A stretch of 64,000 bases of DNA, from the NCBI RefSeq assembly GCF_900112035.1, contig NZ_FOKC01000005.1, positions 186,001 to 250,000 of the forward strand. Reading direction: 5' to 3'. The position numbers and the translations under genes are program-made. Numbering within the stretch: position 1 is the stretch's first letter; every line of letters starts with the position of its first letter. Below are positions 52,895-63,500 of the stretch, in pieces. The DNA comes from Nocardioides alpinus. Its GTDB lineage: Bacteria > Actinomycetota > Actinomycetes > Propionibacteriales > Nocardioidaceae. Under the pieces are notes generated by a model. That model had not been told where the DNA came from. It saw only the letters and a list, made by a program, of their open reading frames with translations, and did not search any database.

Positions 52895-53577
52895 CCTGGC
52901 TCAGCGGCCTGTGCGCTGCGGCCGCGGTCCTGTGGTGGTTCCCCTCCCTCCCGCGTGCACCCCGCGACCGCGCGCGGTCGGGCGTCAGCCTGCGCCCGGT
53001 GGCGGCGGTCGGCGTCGGGGTCCTGGCGTGGTTGTTCGTCGGCGGGGCGCTGGCGCCGGTGGCGGGAGTCGTCGCATCGGTGCTGTCGTGGCGGGTGCTG
53101 GCCGGAGCGGAGGCACCCACGTGGCGTCGCGAGCGGGAGGAGCTCGAGCGCACGCTGCCCCACCTGATCGCCCTCTTCGCCTCGACCCTGAGGTCCGGCG
53201 CCGAACCCGTCGCCGGGTTGGCGCAGGTGTGCGCGGCGCTGCCCGGTCCCGCCGCTCGGCGACTCGCACCCGTGGTCGAGCAGGCCCGCTGGGGTGCGTC
53301 CGGGGTGGAGGCGTGGTCGGCGGTGGCCGCCGACGAGGCGCTCGGGCCGTTGGCGCGCGTGATGGTGCGCTCGCAGACCTCCGGCGCGTCCGTGGTCCAG
53401 GCCGTGGAGCGCCTCGCCGACGAGATCGAGCGCGAGTCGCTGGCCACCGCGGAGGACGCCGCCCGCCGGGTCGGCGTGGCCGCCGCGATCCCGCTCGGTG
53501 TGTGCCTGCTGCCCGCCTTCCTGCTGCTCGGCGTCGTGCCGACCGTGGCGGCACTCTTCGGGTCGGTGGCGCCGTGA
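52891..53577 (+). CDS. tadC: Tad pilus inner-membrane platform protein TadC
   Basis: The 228-residue T2SF-type protein has N-terminal membrane helices, a cytoplasmic helical domain (PHLIALFASTLRSGAEPVAGLAQV, MVRSQTSGASVVQAVERLADEIE) and a C-terminal helix (AIPLGVCLLPAFLLLGVVPTVAALF). The GTG start overlaps the tadB stop by GTGA. A gap of 140 bp to the pilin gene follows, possibly with an extra promoter for the abundant pilin. Confidence 0.92.
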   Translation: MTWLSGLCAAAAVLWWFPSLPRAPRDRARSGVSLRPVAAVGVGVLAWLFVGGALAPVAGVVASVLSWRVLAGAEAPTWRREREELERTLPHLIALFASTLRSGAEPVAGLAQVCAALPGPAARRLAPVVEQARWGASGVEAWSAVAADEALGPLARVMVRSQTSGASVVQAVERLADEIERESLATAEDAARRVGVAAAIPLGVCLLPAFLLLGVVPTVAALFGSVAP

Positions 53578-53717
53578 CGGGCCCCTGTGCGTCCACAGGT
53601 GCCGCGATCCGGGCCTCGTCCACAGCCGGAGAAGGCCCCGGGTGCGGCCACGCCACAGCTCTCCGAGGGTGGGTGAGGACGGGGTTCATCGGGAGTCCCG
53701 CAGCGACAGGAGGACCC

Positions 53718-53894
53718 ATGACCACGACCACCCAGCACGACGAGTCCGGCATCACCACCGCGGAGTACGCCGTCGGCACGGCAGCCGGCGCGGGCTTCGC
53801 CGGCCTGCTCTACAAGCTGCTCACCGGCAGCTTCGGCGACCAGCTGTTGGGGCGGCTCTTCGACCACGTCATGGGCCTGCTCGGCATCGGCTGA
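53718..53894 (+). CDS. flp: Flp-type pilin, DUF4244 family
   Basis: The 58-residue prepilin has the DESGITTAEYAVGTAAGAGFAG segment: a hydrophilic leader, a Gly-Ile or Ala-Glu cleavage-region pattern with the conserved glutamate and tyrosine (E-Y), then a hydrophobic helix. DUF4244 is the actinobacterial Flp-like pilin family. A perfect AGGAGG lies 6 bases before the ATG, the strongest ribosome site in the window, consistent with a major structural subunit. Its stop shares a base with the tadE start (TGATG). Confidence 0.92.
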   Translation: MTTTTQHDESGITTAEYAVGTAAGAGFAGLLYKLLTGSFGDQLLGRLFDHVMGLLGIG

Positions 53895-54316
53895 TGGCGG
53901 TGCGGCAGCGAGACCAGCAGCGGGCCCAGCAGCGGGCCCGGCGCCGGGAGCAGCGCCAGGAGCAGCGCCGGGGCCACCGGGGCGCTGCGACGGCGGAGCT
54001 CGCGCTGGGCATCCCGCTGCTGGTGGCCCTGACCGCGGGCCTGGTGTGGATGCTGGCGGTCGGCGCAGCCCAGGTGCGGGTCATCGACGCGTCGAGGGAG
54101 GCGGCGCGCGCGGTGGCCCGGGGCGACGAGGTCGCCGCCGCGGAGGCCGTGGCCCTCCGGATCGCGCCCGAGCGGGCCCGCGTGAGGATCGCGGTCGGTG
54201 ACAGCCAGGTGGTGGTCACGACCAGCGTCCGGGTCACCGGACCCGGAGGGCTGCTGGCCTCGCTGCCGGGCGTGACGGTGTCGGCCGACGCCGTCGCGCT
54301 GGTGGAGGTGTCATGA
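53894..54316 (+). CDS. tadE: TadE-family minor pseudopilin
   Basis: The 140-residue protein has a very basic Gln/Arg-rich N-terminus (about 1-28), then GAATAELALGIPLLVALTAGLVWML, the TadE prepilin-like helix with the conserved glutamate, and a beta-rich periplasmic-side tail. It probably helps start or tip the Flp pilus. It overlaps flp by one base and the next gene by ATGA. Confidence 0.88.
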   Translation: MAVRQRDQQRAQQRARRREQRQEQRRGHRGAATAELALGIPLLVALTAGLVWMLAVGAAQVRVIDASREAARAVARGDEVAAAEAVALRIAPERARVRIAVGDSQVVVTTSVRVTGPGGLLASLPGVTVSADAVALVEVS

Positions 54317-54666
54317 GGTGGCGGATCGGCCCGCGGCGCGCCGACGACGGGGGCGCGACGGTCCTGGTCGTGGCGATGGCGGGGGTGCTGATGTTCGTGA
54401 CGCTCGGCCTCGCTGCGGCCGGCGGGCTCGTCACTGCGCAGCGGCGGGCACAGTCGGCGGCGGACCTGACCGCGCTCGCCGCGGCGGCGTCTGTGGAGGC
54501 CGACGCCTGCGCCGAGGCGCTGCGGGTGGCGGGCGCCAACGCGGCGGCCCTCGACAGCTGCGAGCTCGTCGGCACTGACGTGCTCGTCACCGTGTCGGTC
54601 GCGGGTCCGGCCACGCCCGGGCGCGACCTGCGGGTGAGTGCCGAGGCGCGCGCTGGTCCGGGCTGA
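54313..54666 (+). CDS. TadE/TadG-like protein (Rv3654c family)
   Basis: The 117-residue protein has the opening DDGGATVLVVAMAGVLMFVTLGLAAAGG, one membrane helix, then RRAQSAADLTALAAA, the conserved segment of Rv3654c-type proteins, which pair with a TadE gene in actinobacterial Tad loci. Two cysteines (about 59 and 75) may form a disulfide. The ATGA overlap ties it to tadE. It ends the pilus operon. Confidence 0.87.
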   Translation: MRWRIGPRRADDGGATVLVVAMAGVLMFVTLGLAAAGGLVTAQRRAQSAADLTALAAAASVEADACAEALRVAGANAAALDSCELVGTDVLVTVSVAGPATPGRDLRVSAEARAGPG

Positions 54667-54685
54667 GTGCCCGGCGGCAGCGGTG

Positions 54686-54994
54686 TCAGACGCGGCTGGT
54701 GTCGGTCTCGGGGTTGTCGTCGCGGCGCTCGGCCTCGACGCGCTCGAGCTTCTCGTTGAGCTTGGTCAGCTCCTTGCGCTCCTTGCGGTGCGCGAGACCG
54801 CGACGCGTGCCCCACTTGAGGATCGAGAAGCCCCAGAGGATGGCCGCACCCGCGGCGACACCGACGAGGAAGGACTCAAAGGTCGTCACGCCGAAGCCGA
54901 GGAGCTCGCCCCCCGTGCCGGGCTCGCTGACGAAGAGCGCGCTGAGGATCGCGATGCCGCCGAGGATCATGAGTGCCAGACCGAGGAAGACCAT
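54686..54994 (-). CDS. Small membrane protein with C-terminal coiled coil
   Basis: The 102-residue protein has two membrane helices (LALMILGGIAILSALFV; FLVGVAAGAAILWGFSI) and a charged C-terminal coiled coil (RKERKELTKLNEKLERVEAERR). It resembles LapA-like/DUF1049 small membrane proteins in shape only. It lies 18 bp downstream of the helicase gene on the same strand, so co-transcription is possible. Function unknown. Confidence 0.72.
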   Translation of the reverse strand: MVFLGLALMILGGIAILSALFVSEPGTGGELLGFGVTTFESFLVGVAAGAAILWGFSILKWGTRRGLAHRKERKELTKLNEKLERVEAERRDDNPETDTSRV

Positions 54995-55012
54995 GCCGCG
55001 AATGTAGCGCCA

Positions 55013-57352
55013 CTAGCCCCCGCGCGGTGCACCCGCGAGGAGGGCATCGAGCAGGGCCACGGCACCGTCCTTGTCGAGGGGGTTGTTCTGGTTGCCGCAC
55101 TTGGGTGACTGGATGCATGACGGGCACCCGCTGGTGCACTCACAGCCGGCGATGGCCTCGCGGGTCGCGGCCAGCCAGTCCGGTGCCGTGCGGTAGCCCC
55201 GCTCGGAGAATCCGGCGCCGCCGGGATGACCGTCGTACACGAAGACGGTGAGCACCCCGGTGTCGGCGTGGCGGGCGGTCGAGACGCCGCCGATGTCCCA
55301 GCGGTCGCAGGTGGCGAAGAGCGGAAGGAGGCCGATCGAGCAGTGCTCGGCGGCGTGGGCCGCGCCGGGGACGTCGAGCGCCGCCAGGCCCGCCTCGGCG
55401 AGGACGTCGTCGGGGACGGTCCACCACACGGCCGTCGTCCGCAGCGCCCGCTCGGGCAGGTCCAGTGGCTCCTCCGACAGCACCTCCCCGCCGGGCTGGC
55501 GCCGCTTGAGGAAGGAGACGACCTGGTGGGACACGTCGACCTCGCCCAACGACAGCTCGCAGCCGCCCCACGACCGGCGTTCGCGGGTGGCGACGATGCT
55601 GATGTCGGTGACCTCCCGAGCGGTGGTGCTGTAGGCCGGCTCGTCGCGTCGCATGGTCGCGACGTGGTGCTCGAGGTCGAGGTCCTCGACCAGCCAGGTC
55701 TCGCCCTGGTGGACGTAGACCGCGCCCGGATGGGCCTGGTTGTGGGCGCCGCCGGCGTCGACGGTGCCCACGACGCGACCGGTGTCGGCCTCGATCAGCT
55801 GGACCGGCGACCCGCCGGCGGACCGGATGTCGGCGAGGTCGGCGGCCCGGCCGCTGTGGGTCCAGAACCATCCGCGCGGCCGCCGCCGCAGCAGTCCCAG
55901 CGTCGTCAGCTCGTCCACCACCTCGCGGGCCGTCGGGCCGAAGAGCGGCAGGTCCGCCTCGACCAGCGGCGACTCCTGGGCCGCCGCACACAGGTGGGGG
56001 CCCATGACGTGAGGGTTTGACGGGTCGAACACCGATGCCTCGACGGGCGCCCCGATCAGCGTCTCGGGGTGGGTGACGAGGTAGGTGTCGAGCGGGTCGT
56101 CCTTGGCGACCAGCACGCCCAGCGCATCCTGGGCGCCGCGGCCGGCCCGGCCCACCTGCTGCCAGAAGGCCGCGCGGGTGCCGGGGAAGCCCGCGATGAG
56201 CACGGCGTCGAGCCCGCTGATGTCGATCCCGAGCTCCAGTGCGTTGGTCGCGGCCAGGCCCATCAGGTCGCCACGGCGCAGCGCCGCTTCCAGGGCCCGC
56301 CGCTCCTCGGGGAGGTAGCCGCCGCGGTAGGCCGCGACCTTCCCGGGCAACGACGGGTCGACCTCGGCGAGCAGGTCGGCGGCGGTGAGCGCGACCTGCT
56401 CCGCACCGCGGCGGGACCGGATGAAGGCGAGGGTGCGGACGTCCTCCGCGACGAGGTCGGCGAGCAGGTCGGCGACCTCCGAGGACGCGGCACGCCGTAC
56501 CGGTGCACCGTTCTCACCGGCGTGGGAGGTGAACGGCGGCTCCCACAGCAGCAGCGAGACCCGGCCACGCGGCGAGTCGTCCTGCGACAGCGCGACGACG
56601 TCGAGCCCGGTCAGCCGGGCGGCGGTCACCTCCGGCTGCGCGACGGTCGCCGAGGCCAGCACGAACGTCGGGTGCGCGCCGTACATCGCGCACACCCGCC
56701 GCAACCGGCGCAGGACGTGGGACACGTGCGCGCCGAAGACCCCGCGGTAGTGGTGGCACTCGTCCACCACGACGTACTGCAAGGAACCGAGGAACCGCGA
56801 CCACCGGTGGTGGGAGGGGAGCAGGGAGCGGTGGAGCATGTCGGGGTTGGTCAGGACGTACTCGCCGTAGTCGCGCGTCCAGTCGCGCTCCTCCCGCGAG
56901 CTGTCGCCGTCGTGGGCCGCGAGGCGTACGTCGAGGCGCAGCGACCCCAGCCCGGCGAGCTGGTCGTGGGCGAGCGCCTTGGTGGGCGCGAGGTAGAGCA
57001 CCGATGCCCCGCGCTGGCCGAGCGAGCCGCGGGCGCCGCGGATCGCCGAGAGCGCCGGGAGCTGGTAGGCCAGGGACTTTCCCGAGGCCGTCCCGGTCGA
57101 GACGATCACGTGGTCGCCGGCGTGTGCGGCGTCGGCCGCCAGCACCTGGTGGCGCCACGGACGGGCCACCCCCTGGGCGGCGTAGGCACCGCGTACGTCG
57201 TCCGGCACCCACGACGGCCAGTCCTCGTGCACCGCCTCGCGGGCCGGCAGCACCTCGAGGTGGCGGAGCCGGTCCTCACGCCCCGGGACGCCCGTGAGCC
57301 GACGGATCAGCGCCTCGACCGGGGGCAGCACATCGGGGCGGGAGGGACTCAC
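55013..57352 (-). CDS. DEAD/DEAH-box helicase with DUF1998 (YprA/Rv3649 type)
   Basis: The 779-residue helicase has motif [16 protein letters not shown], Ia [25 protein letters not shown] (DECH), III LASATVA, and in the second RecA domain [22 protein letters not shown] and [16 protein letters not shown]-terminal DUF1998 domain carries a four-cysteine cluster ([10 protein letters not shown], then KCGNQNN), typical of MrfA/YprA helicases, which take part in repair of cross-linked DNA in Bacillus. GTG at 57352 starts the SPSRPDV region; upstream extension would run over the divergent STAS promoter. Its place beside the Tad locus matches Rv3649 in mycobacteria. Confidence 0.9.
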   Translation of the reverse strand: MSPSRPDVLPPVEALIRRLTGVPGREDRLRHLEVLPAREAVHEDWPSWVPDDVRGAYAAQGVARPWRHQVLAADAAHAGDHVIVSTGTASGKSLAYQLPALSAIRGARGSLGQRGASVLYLAPTKALAHDQLAGLGSLRLDVRLAAHDGDSSREERDWTRDYGEYVLTNPDMLHRSLLPSHHRWSRFLGSLQYVVVDECHHYRGVFGAHVSHVLRRLRRVCAMYGAHPTFVLASATVAQPEVTAARLTGLDVVALSQDDSPRGRVSLLLWEPPFTSHAGENGAPVRRAASSEVADLLADLVAEDVRTLAFIRSRRGAEQVALTAADLLAEVDPSLPGKVAAYRGGYLPEERRALEAALRRGDLMGLAATNALELGIDISGLDAVLIAGFPGTRAAFWQQVGRAGRGAQDALGVLVAKDDPLDTYLVTHPETLIGAPVEASVFDPSNPHVMGPHLCAAAQESPLVEADLPLFGPTAREVVDELTTLGLLRRRPRGWFWTHSGRAADLADIRSAGGSPVQLIEADTGRVVGTVDAGGAHNQAHPGAVYVHQGETWLVEDLDLEHHVATMRRDEPAYSTTAREVTDISIVATRERRSWGGCELSLGEVDVSHQVVSFLKRRQPGGEVLSEEPLDLPERALRTTAVWWTVPDDVLAEAGLAALDVPGAAHAAEHCSIGLLPLFATCDRWDIGGVSTARHADTGVLTVFVYDGHPGGAGFSERGYRTAPDWLAATREAIAGCECTSGCPSCIQSPKCGNQNNPLDKDGAVALLDALLAGAPRGG

Positions 57353-57533
57353 CCGCGAAGTCTGGCAAACGGGGACGACACCGGCGTCCGGGGAGAAGCG
57401 GTGGAGAAGTGCTGGGGACTCCTGCGGAACGGGTGGGACTCGTGGTTTGATACCACCCGGAACGAAGAGTGGGTCACGAGGTGTGCCCCGCAGACGTACT
57501 GTCCGAACTGATTTCGGGGACCGGGGAGCAGTC

Positions 57534-57869
57534 GTGGATCTCACCCTTGCCACACGCGAGGAGGATGGTCGCGCCATCGTGGCGGTCGGCGGGGAGATCG
57601 ACGTCTACACCGCACCCAAGCTCCGTGACTGCATCACCGAGCTCGTCGGCGCTGGCACCTACGACATCGTCATCGACCTCGAGGCGGTCGAGTTCCTCGA
57701 CTCCACGGGCCTCGGCGTGCTCGTCGGCGGCCTCAAGAAGGTCCGCGCCCACGACGGCTCGCTCGACCTCGTCTGCACGCAGGAGCGCCTGCTCAAGATC
57801 TTCCGGATCACCGGCCTGGCCAAGGTGTTCGTCATCCACGACGCCATCGGGCTCGCTCCCGGCGCCTGA
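57534..57869 (+). CDS. STAS-domain anti-sigma factor antagonist
   Basis: The 111-residue single STAS protein has the phosphorylatable serine S57 in [15 protein letters not shown] and a typical start [22 protein letters not shown]. When dephosphorylated it would bind an RsbW-like kinase and free a sigma factor. The GTG follows GGGGAGC. No anti-sigma gene adjoins it; a GHKL protein is encoded far away at 20786. In mycobacteria an antagonist (Rv3687c type) occurs in the same broader region. Confidence 0.92.
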   Translation: MDLTLATREEDGRAIVAVGGEIDVYTAPKLRDCITELVGAGTYDIVIDLEAVEFLDSTGLGVLVGGLKKVRAHDGSLDLVCTQERLLKIFRITGLAKVFVIHDAIGLAPGA

Positions 57870-58053
57870 TCGCCGCCTGCTCCACCCCTCTGCTCCACCA
57901 CCCCGGACGTGCTGGTGACGTCAGCGGGGGCGCTTCGCCGTACCCGCGCGCAGAACACGGATGTGGCGTAGGTCACCCTGCCCCGTGATCTGGATCACCT
58001 CTGCGTAGACTCCGGCGCGTTCATGGATCTTTTCCAGTCCTAGGAGGACACGC

Positions 58054-60393
58054 ATGACGGGGATCTTGCCCGCGGTCGTGAAGCCGGAGCTCGAAGGTGG
58101 AAACCTGGTCCTGGTCGTCGTCGTCGCCCTGATCGCACTTGGTGCGCTCGGGATGGCCGCGATGTTCAGGTCCCAGGTGTTGGCCGCAGGCGAAGGCACC
58201 GACAGCATGAAGACCATCGCCCAAGCAGTGCAGGAAGGCGCCAACGCCTACCTGACCCGGCAGTTCCGGACCCTGGCCATCTTCGCGGCGATCGCGTTCT
58301 TCGCGCTTCTCGTGCTGCCGGCCGACGACATGACCGTGCGGATCTTCCGCTCCGTGTTCTTCATCGTCGGCGCGGGCTTCTCTGCTGCCGTCGGCTATCT
58401 CGGCATGAACCTCGCCGTACGCGCCAACCTGCGCGTCGCGGCGGCCGCCGAGACCACCGGTCGCGAGACGGCCATGACGATCGGCCTGCGCACCGGTGCG
58501 ATGGTCGGCATGCTGACCGTCGGCCTCGGCCTGCTCGGCGCCAGCCTCGTCGTGCTCCTCTTCCAGGACTCGGCGCCCGACGTGCTCGAGGGCTTCGGCT
58601 TCGGTGCCGCGCTCCTCGCCATGTTCATGCGAGTCGGCGGCGGCATCTTCACCAAGGCCGCCGACGTCGGCGCCGACCTGGTCGGCAAGGTCGAGCAGGG
58701 CATCCCCGAGGACGACCCGCGCAACGCCGCGACGATCGCCGACAACGTCGGCGACAACGTCGGTGACTGCGCCGGCATGGCCGCCGACCTCTTCGAGTCG
58801 TACGCCGTCACGCTGGTCGCCGCGCTGATCCTCGGCTCGCAGGCATTCGGTGACAAGGGCCTCGTCTTCCCGCTGCTGATCCCGGCCATCGGTGCACTCA
58901 CCGCGGTCGCGGGCGTCTACCTGACCCGGCCCAAGGCGGGTGAGAACGGCCTGACGACCATCAACAAGTCGTTCTACATCTCCTCGGGCATCGCCGCGGT
59001 GGCGAGCGTCGTGCTCTCCTACATCTACCTCCCGAGCAGCTTCTCGGAGTTCACCAACATCTCCGACAGCCTCGTCGGCGCCGACGGTGACCCCCGCTTC
59101 ATCGCTGCCTCCGCCGTCGTCATCGGCATCGTGATGTCCGCGGGCATCCTGGCCCTCACGGGCTACTACACCGGCACCGAGTACCGCCCGGTCAAGGACG
59201 TGGGCAAGACCTCGCTCACCGGTGCGGCGACGGTGATCCTGTCGGGCCTCTCGGTCGGCTTCGAGTCGGCGGTCTACACCACGCTGGTCATCGGTGCCGC
59301 GGTCTTCGGCGCCTACCTCCTCGGCGGCGCGGCCCTCACGGTGTCGCTCTTCGCGGTGGCGCTGGCCGGCTGTGGCCTGCTGACCACCGTCGGCGTCATC
59401 GTCGCGATGGACACCTTCGGCCCGGTCTCCGACAACGCGCAGGGCATCGCCGAGATGTCCGGCGACGTCAGCCCGGAAGGCGCGCAGATCCTCACCGAGC
59501 TCGACGCCGTCGGCAACACCACCAAGGCGATCACCAAGGGCATCGCGATCGCCACTGCGGTGCTGGCCGCGACGGCGCTCTTCGGCTCCTACGCCACGTC
59601 GGTGTTCGACTCGCTCGCGGAGGCCAACGTCGCTCCTGACGAGGTCTACCTCCTCGACTTCAGCGTCTTCAACCCGGCCGTCATCGTCGGTGTGCTGCTC
59701 GGTGCGGCCGTGGTGTTCCTCTTCTCCGGCCTCGCCATCAACGCGGTCGCCCGCGCTGCCGGCGCCGTCGTGATGGAGGTCCGCCGCCAGTTCCGCGAGA
59801 TCCCCGGCATCATGGAGGGCACCGGCCGTCCGGAGTACGGCAAGGTCGTCGACATCGTCACCAAGGACTCGCTGCGCGAGCTCGTGACGCCCGGCATCCT
59901 GGCCGTCCTGGCGCCGATCGCCGTGGGCTTCGGCCTCGGCGCGACCGCGCTCGCCGGCTTCCTCGCCGGCGCGATCGGCACCGGCACCCTGATGGCCGTC
60001 TTCCTGGCCAACGCCGGTGGTGCGTGGGACAACGCCAAGAAGCTGGTCGAGGACGGCCACCACGGTGGCAAGGGCTCGGCCGCCCACGAGGCCACCATCA
60101 TCGGTGACACCGTCGGCGACCCGTTCAAGGACACCGCAGGCCCGGCCATCAACCCGCTGATCAAGGTGATGAACCTCGTCTCGCTGCTCATCGCGAGCGC
60201 GGTCGTCTCCCTGAGCGTCGGCGACGACCAGAACGACCTGCTGCGCATCGTGATCGCGCTCGTCTGCGTTGCGATCATCGCGGGCGCGGTGATCATCTCC
60301 AAGCGGCGCGAGGTCGCGATCAACGACGACGGTGACAACACCGGCTCGTCGTCGTTCACCCCGCACCACACGCCCGACCCGCACAACGCCTGA
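58054..60393 (+). CDS. hppA: Membrane-bound proton-translocating pyrophosphatase, K+-independent type
   Basis: The 779-residue integral membrane enzyme hydrolyses pyrophosphate and pumps protons. About 16 helices are predicted. The substrate site has GGGIFTKAADVGADLVGKVE-type residues (about 203-222) and DNVGDNVGDCAGM (about 230-242) with the magnesium-binding aspartates; a second acidic cluster is GDTVGDPFKDTAGP (about 685-698). K491 and T494 in GNTTKAITKG mark the K+-independent subclass (K+-dependent enzymes have Ala and Gly there). AGGAGG lies 7 bases before the ATG. It is monocistronic. Confidence 0.96.
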   Translation: MTGILPAVVKPELEGGNLVLVVVVALIALGALGMAAMFRSQVLAAGEGTDSMKTIAQAVQEGANAYLTRQFRTLAIFAAIAFFALLVLPADDMTVRIFRSVFFIVGAGFSAAVGYLGMNLAVRANLRVAAAAETTGRETAMTIGLRTGAMVGMLTVGLGLLGASLVVLLFQDSAPDVLEGFGFGAALLAMFMRVGGGIFTKAADVGADLVGKVEQGIPEDDPRNAATIADNVGDNVGDCAGMAADLFESYAVTLVAALILGSQAFGDKGLVFPLLIPAIGALTAVAGVYLTRPKAGENGLTTINKSFYISSGIAAVASVVLSYIYLPSSFSEFTNISDSLVGADGDPRFIAASAVVIGIVMSAGILALTGYYTGTEYRPVKDVGKTSLTGAATVILSGLSVGFESAVYTTLVIGAAVFGAYLLGGAALTVSLFAVALAGCGLLTTVGVIVAMDTFGPVSDNAQGIAEMSGDVSPEGAQILTELDAVGNTTKAITKGIAIATAVLAATALFGSYATSVFDSLAEANVAPDEVYLLDFSVFNPAVIVGVLLGAAVVFLFSGLAINAVARAAGAVVMEVRRQFREIPGIMEGTGRPEYGKVVDIVTKDSLRELVTPGILAVLAPIAVGFGLGATALAGFLAGAIGTGTLMAVFLANAGGAWDNAKKLVEDGHHGGKGSAAHEATIIGDTVGDPFKDTAGPAINPLIKVMNLVSLLIASAVVSLSVGDDQNDLLRIVIALVCVAIIAGAVIISKRREVAINDDGDNTGSSSFTPHHTPDPHNA

Positions 60394-60425
60394 CCCGCAC
60401 CACGCCTGACCCGCACAGCCTGACC
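60370..60425 (+). repeat. 16-bp tandem repeat across the hppA stop
   Basis: Three imperfect units of CGCCTGACCCGCACCA (the first with CCC and AA variants) and part of a fourth span the last codons and stop of hppA. The stop TGA (60391-60393) is inside the second unit. Confidence 0.8.
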
Positions 60426-60436
60426 ACTGCGTCACC

Positions 60437-60473
60437 AGCGGCCCGTCACTCCCTCCGGGGGTGGCGGGCCGCT
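60437..60473 (+). terminator. hppA terminator hairpin
   Basis: AGCGGCCCG and CGGGCCGCT pair over 9 bp around a GC-rich loop, 44 bp after the hppA stop and just before the 32-bp repeat array. Confidence 0.7.
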
Positions 60474-60482
60474 GTCATGCCC

Positions 60483-60731
60483 CCGCCGGCCTGACGCTTG
60501 TGTGCACCGGGAGGTTGCCGAGTTGACGCTTGTGCGCACCGCGAGGCTGCCGAGTTGACGCTTGTGTGCACCGCGAGGCTGCCGAGTTGACGCTTGTGCG
60601 CAGGGTCGGCGTCCACAGGCGTCAACTCGGCAGGGCTGGCGTGTGCGCAAGCGTCAGCTCGGCAGGACTGGCGTGTGTACAAGCGTCAGGTCGGCGGGGC
60701 TGGCGTGCGCACAAGCGTCAACTGGGCGGAA
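60483..60731. repeat. 32-bp repeat array 1: three direct units, palindromic hinge, three inverted units
   Basis: Direct units start TGACGCTTGTG at 60492, 60524 and 60556, each exactly 32 bp with consensus end GGCTGCCGAGT. A hinge unit (60588-60619) begins TGACGCTTGTGCGC and ends GTCCACAGG. Inverted units CGTCA...CACAAG follow at 60620, 60652 and 60684, again 32 bp each, plus a partial unit at 60716-60731. There are no spacers. The array fills the gap between convergent hppA and the sensor-kinase gene, and the last partial unit contains the kinase stop. The whole 60394-60717 gap holds only the hppA hairpin and this array. Confidence 0.92.
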
Positions 60732-62039
60732 GGGCGATCGTGAAGGAGGCCCCACCCTCCGGGGCGACGCCGGCGGCGATCGTGCCGCCCATCCGGCGTA
60801 CGAGCCCGGCAGCGATCGCGAGCCCCAGGCCCTGTCCGCCCGTGGTTCGGCTGCCGCGGTAGCGCTCGTGCAGCACCCCCGGCTCGAAGACCACCGCCAG
60901 GTCCTCCGGCGCCAGCCCGGGCCCGGAGTCGCGCACCTCGACCACGCCACCCGCCCGGGTCGCGAGGACGACCGTCCCGCCGCGCGGCGTCACGCGGAGC
61001 GCGTTGTCGAGGAGGGCGTCGAGCACCTGCCGCAGCCGGGCCGGGTCGGCACGTACGACGTCCGGCGCGGCGTCGGCCACCACTGTGATCCCGGCCGCGC
61101 GGCCCCGGGACTGCCATGCCTCCGCGGTGGCGGTGACGAGGGCAGCCAGGTCGACGTCGGCGACGGCGATCCGGAAGTCGTCGGCCTCCAACCGGGCCAG
61201 GGCGAGCAGGTCGGCGACGTACGCCTCGAGCCGGTCCGCCTCGCCCACCAGCGTGGCGCCGACCTCACGCGCGTCCTCGGGTGGCACGGTCCCGTCGGCA
61301 AGCCCCTCGGCATAGCCGCGGACGGCCGTCAGGGGTGTGCGCAGCTCGTGGGAGACCGACAGCAGGAACCGACGCTGGCGTTGCTCGCTGGTGGTGAGCG
61401 CCGCGTCGAGCTGGCCGAGGGCCTCGGCCACCGCGACGACCTCGACTGGCCCCCTCGTCGGCACCGTGACGCCGCGCTCGCCGGCTGCGAGCCGCCGGGC
61501 GGCGGTGGCCGTCTGGGTGAGGGGCGCCGCCAGCCGCCGCGCCAGCCACGCCGCCAGGGCCAGCGCCACGAGCGACCCGAGGGCGAGCGCGAGCACCACG
61601 CGACGGCGTACGGACGTGAGCGCCGCATCTGCGCTGCCGACGTCGGCTGCGAGCACGACGGCGCCACCGCCGCGGGACGGACGGGCCTCGACGAGGACGG
61701 GTACGCCGTCGAGCTCGCCGCTGGTCGACACCGGGTCGCCCGCACGCAGCCGCCCGACCTCCTCCGGGGTCAGGGCGGCGCCCGCCCCGGAGACACGGGC
61801 GGGCGTGACGACGCCGATGGTCAGGCCGGACACCGCGGTCACGCGGTCGAGCCGGTCGGAGCGGAGGGTCAGTCGCGGCAACCGGGCGAGCAGCTCCACC
61901 TGGCGGGCGAGGGGGGCGCGGACGGCCTCCTCGCGGGCGCCGGAGAGCAGCGGCGCCACGAGGACGCCGGAGAGCAGCGCCGAGACGACGGCGACAGCCG
62001 CCATGGCGAGCGCCAGTCGCGCGGTCAGGCCGGTGGGCC

Positions 62040-62043
<4 letters not shown>
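60718..62043 (-). CDS. OmpR-family sensor histidine kinase
   Basis: The 441-residue kinase has an N-terminal membrane helix (about 8-33), an extracellular region of about 110 residues, a second helix (about 148-168), a HAMP linker, a HisKA box with H232 in SVSHELRTPLTAVRG, and a HATPase domain (LLDNALRVTP, VRDSGPGLAPED, GQGLGLAIAAGL). GTG at 62043 overlaps the response-regulator stop (GTGA). The last codons LPPS and the stop TGA come from repeat array 1. Confidence 0.93.
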
Positions 62044-62723
<680 letters not shown>

Positions 62724-62875
62724 GGGACGAACGCTAGTGGGCTGAAGCCGCCTCGACCGGCAGTCCGCGGACGCCCTTACCGAACCCGAACACCACGCTG
62801 ACGCTCCCGCCACCCGTGCAGACCACGGTCGACCCACGAGCCGGCACCAGCCGGCGCACCGACAAGGAGATCGAC

Positions 62876-63355
62876 ATGCCCCTCATCCAGACCGCCGGCC
62901 TGTTCGCGGCCGGGCTCCTCACCACCTCCGGCCTCTTCACGGGCGCGGCCCCGTCCACCTCGACCGGCGACGGGCCGCAGGTCCCGTGCGGCGCGGTGTG
63001 GTCGCATCTCCCCGAGGACCTCCGGGCCGACCTCAGGGGCGTACGCGCGCTGCCGGTCAGTGAGAAGGCCGATGCGCTGCGGGCGATCCGCCGCGACGCC
63101 CTCGACGGCGACTACGGCACGCAGGTGCAGCGCTTCGCCGAGCGCCGAGTCGAGCGGATCCGTGCGATCCGGCGGGCGCTGCCGGACGAGATGAAGGCGG
63201 ACCTCCACGAGGCCCGTCGCCTCACGGGTGCTGACCGCCTGGAGGCCTACCGCGAGATCCGGTCCGGGGCGCTGGCCGGGGAGTACGGCGACCGGGTGCA
63301 GGAGGTCGCCGCCACGGTCCAGGAGCGGCGCGAGGCCTGCCGTCCGCCGAGCTGA
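62876..63355 (+). CDS. Small secreted helical protein with two internal repeats
   Basis: The 159-residue protein has a signal peptide (IQTAGLFAAGLLTTSGLFTG, cut near GAAPS). The mature part contains two related helical units of about 50 residues: LPEDLRADLRGVRALP...DGDYGTQVQRFAERR and LPDEMKADLHEARRLT...AGEYGDRVQEVAATV. Two cysteines (after QVP and in EAC near the end) could join the termini. AAGGAG lies 6 bases before the ATG. It is divergent from the two-component genes, suggesting an exported output or sensor-accessory protein, comparable in logic only to CpxP/Spy. Its stop lies in repeat array 2. Family not recognised. Confidence 0.75.
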   Translation: MPLIQTAGLFAAGLLTTSGLFTGAAPSTSTGDGPQVPCGAVWSHLPEDLRADLRGVRALPVSEKADALRAIRRDALDGDYGTQVQRFAERRVERIRAIRRALPDEMKADLHEARRLTGADRLEAYREIRSGALAGEYGDRVQEVAATVQERREACRPPS

Positions 63356-63500
63356 CGCTTGCGTGCACGCACGACGTGCCGAGCTGGCGCTTGTGCACGC
63401 GAGGGATGTGCACAAGCGTCAGGTCGGCGGGGTCCGGATGTACGTAAGCGTCAGCTCGGCGGGGGCCGGGTGCGCACAAGCGTCAGGTCGGCGGGGTCCG
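63344..63500. repeat. 32-bp repeat array 2: one direct unit, palindromic hinge, two inverted units
   Basis: A direct unit (63353-63384) starts TGACGCTTGCG. The hinge (63385-63416) is nearly perfectly self-complementary: GCGCTTGTGCAC and GTGCACAAGCG pair around a short loop. Inverted 32-bp units follow at 63417 and 63449, and a partial one at 63481-63500. The first unit contains the stop of the secreted-protein gene; the last contains the stop of the MMPL gene. Confidence 0.92.

Noticed and set aside
53578..53717. Missing gene between tadC and flp
   Set aside because: No frame with coding bias or ribosome site; the gap is best read as leader and possible promoter for the pilin gene.
58021..60435. 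Long open frame antisense to hppA
   Set aside because: Asp/Arg/Glu-rich repetitive translation opposite a textbook pyrophosphatase.
60483..60731. CRISPR array
   Set aside because: Units are contiguous without unique spacers, the second half is inverted and no cas genes are present.
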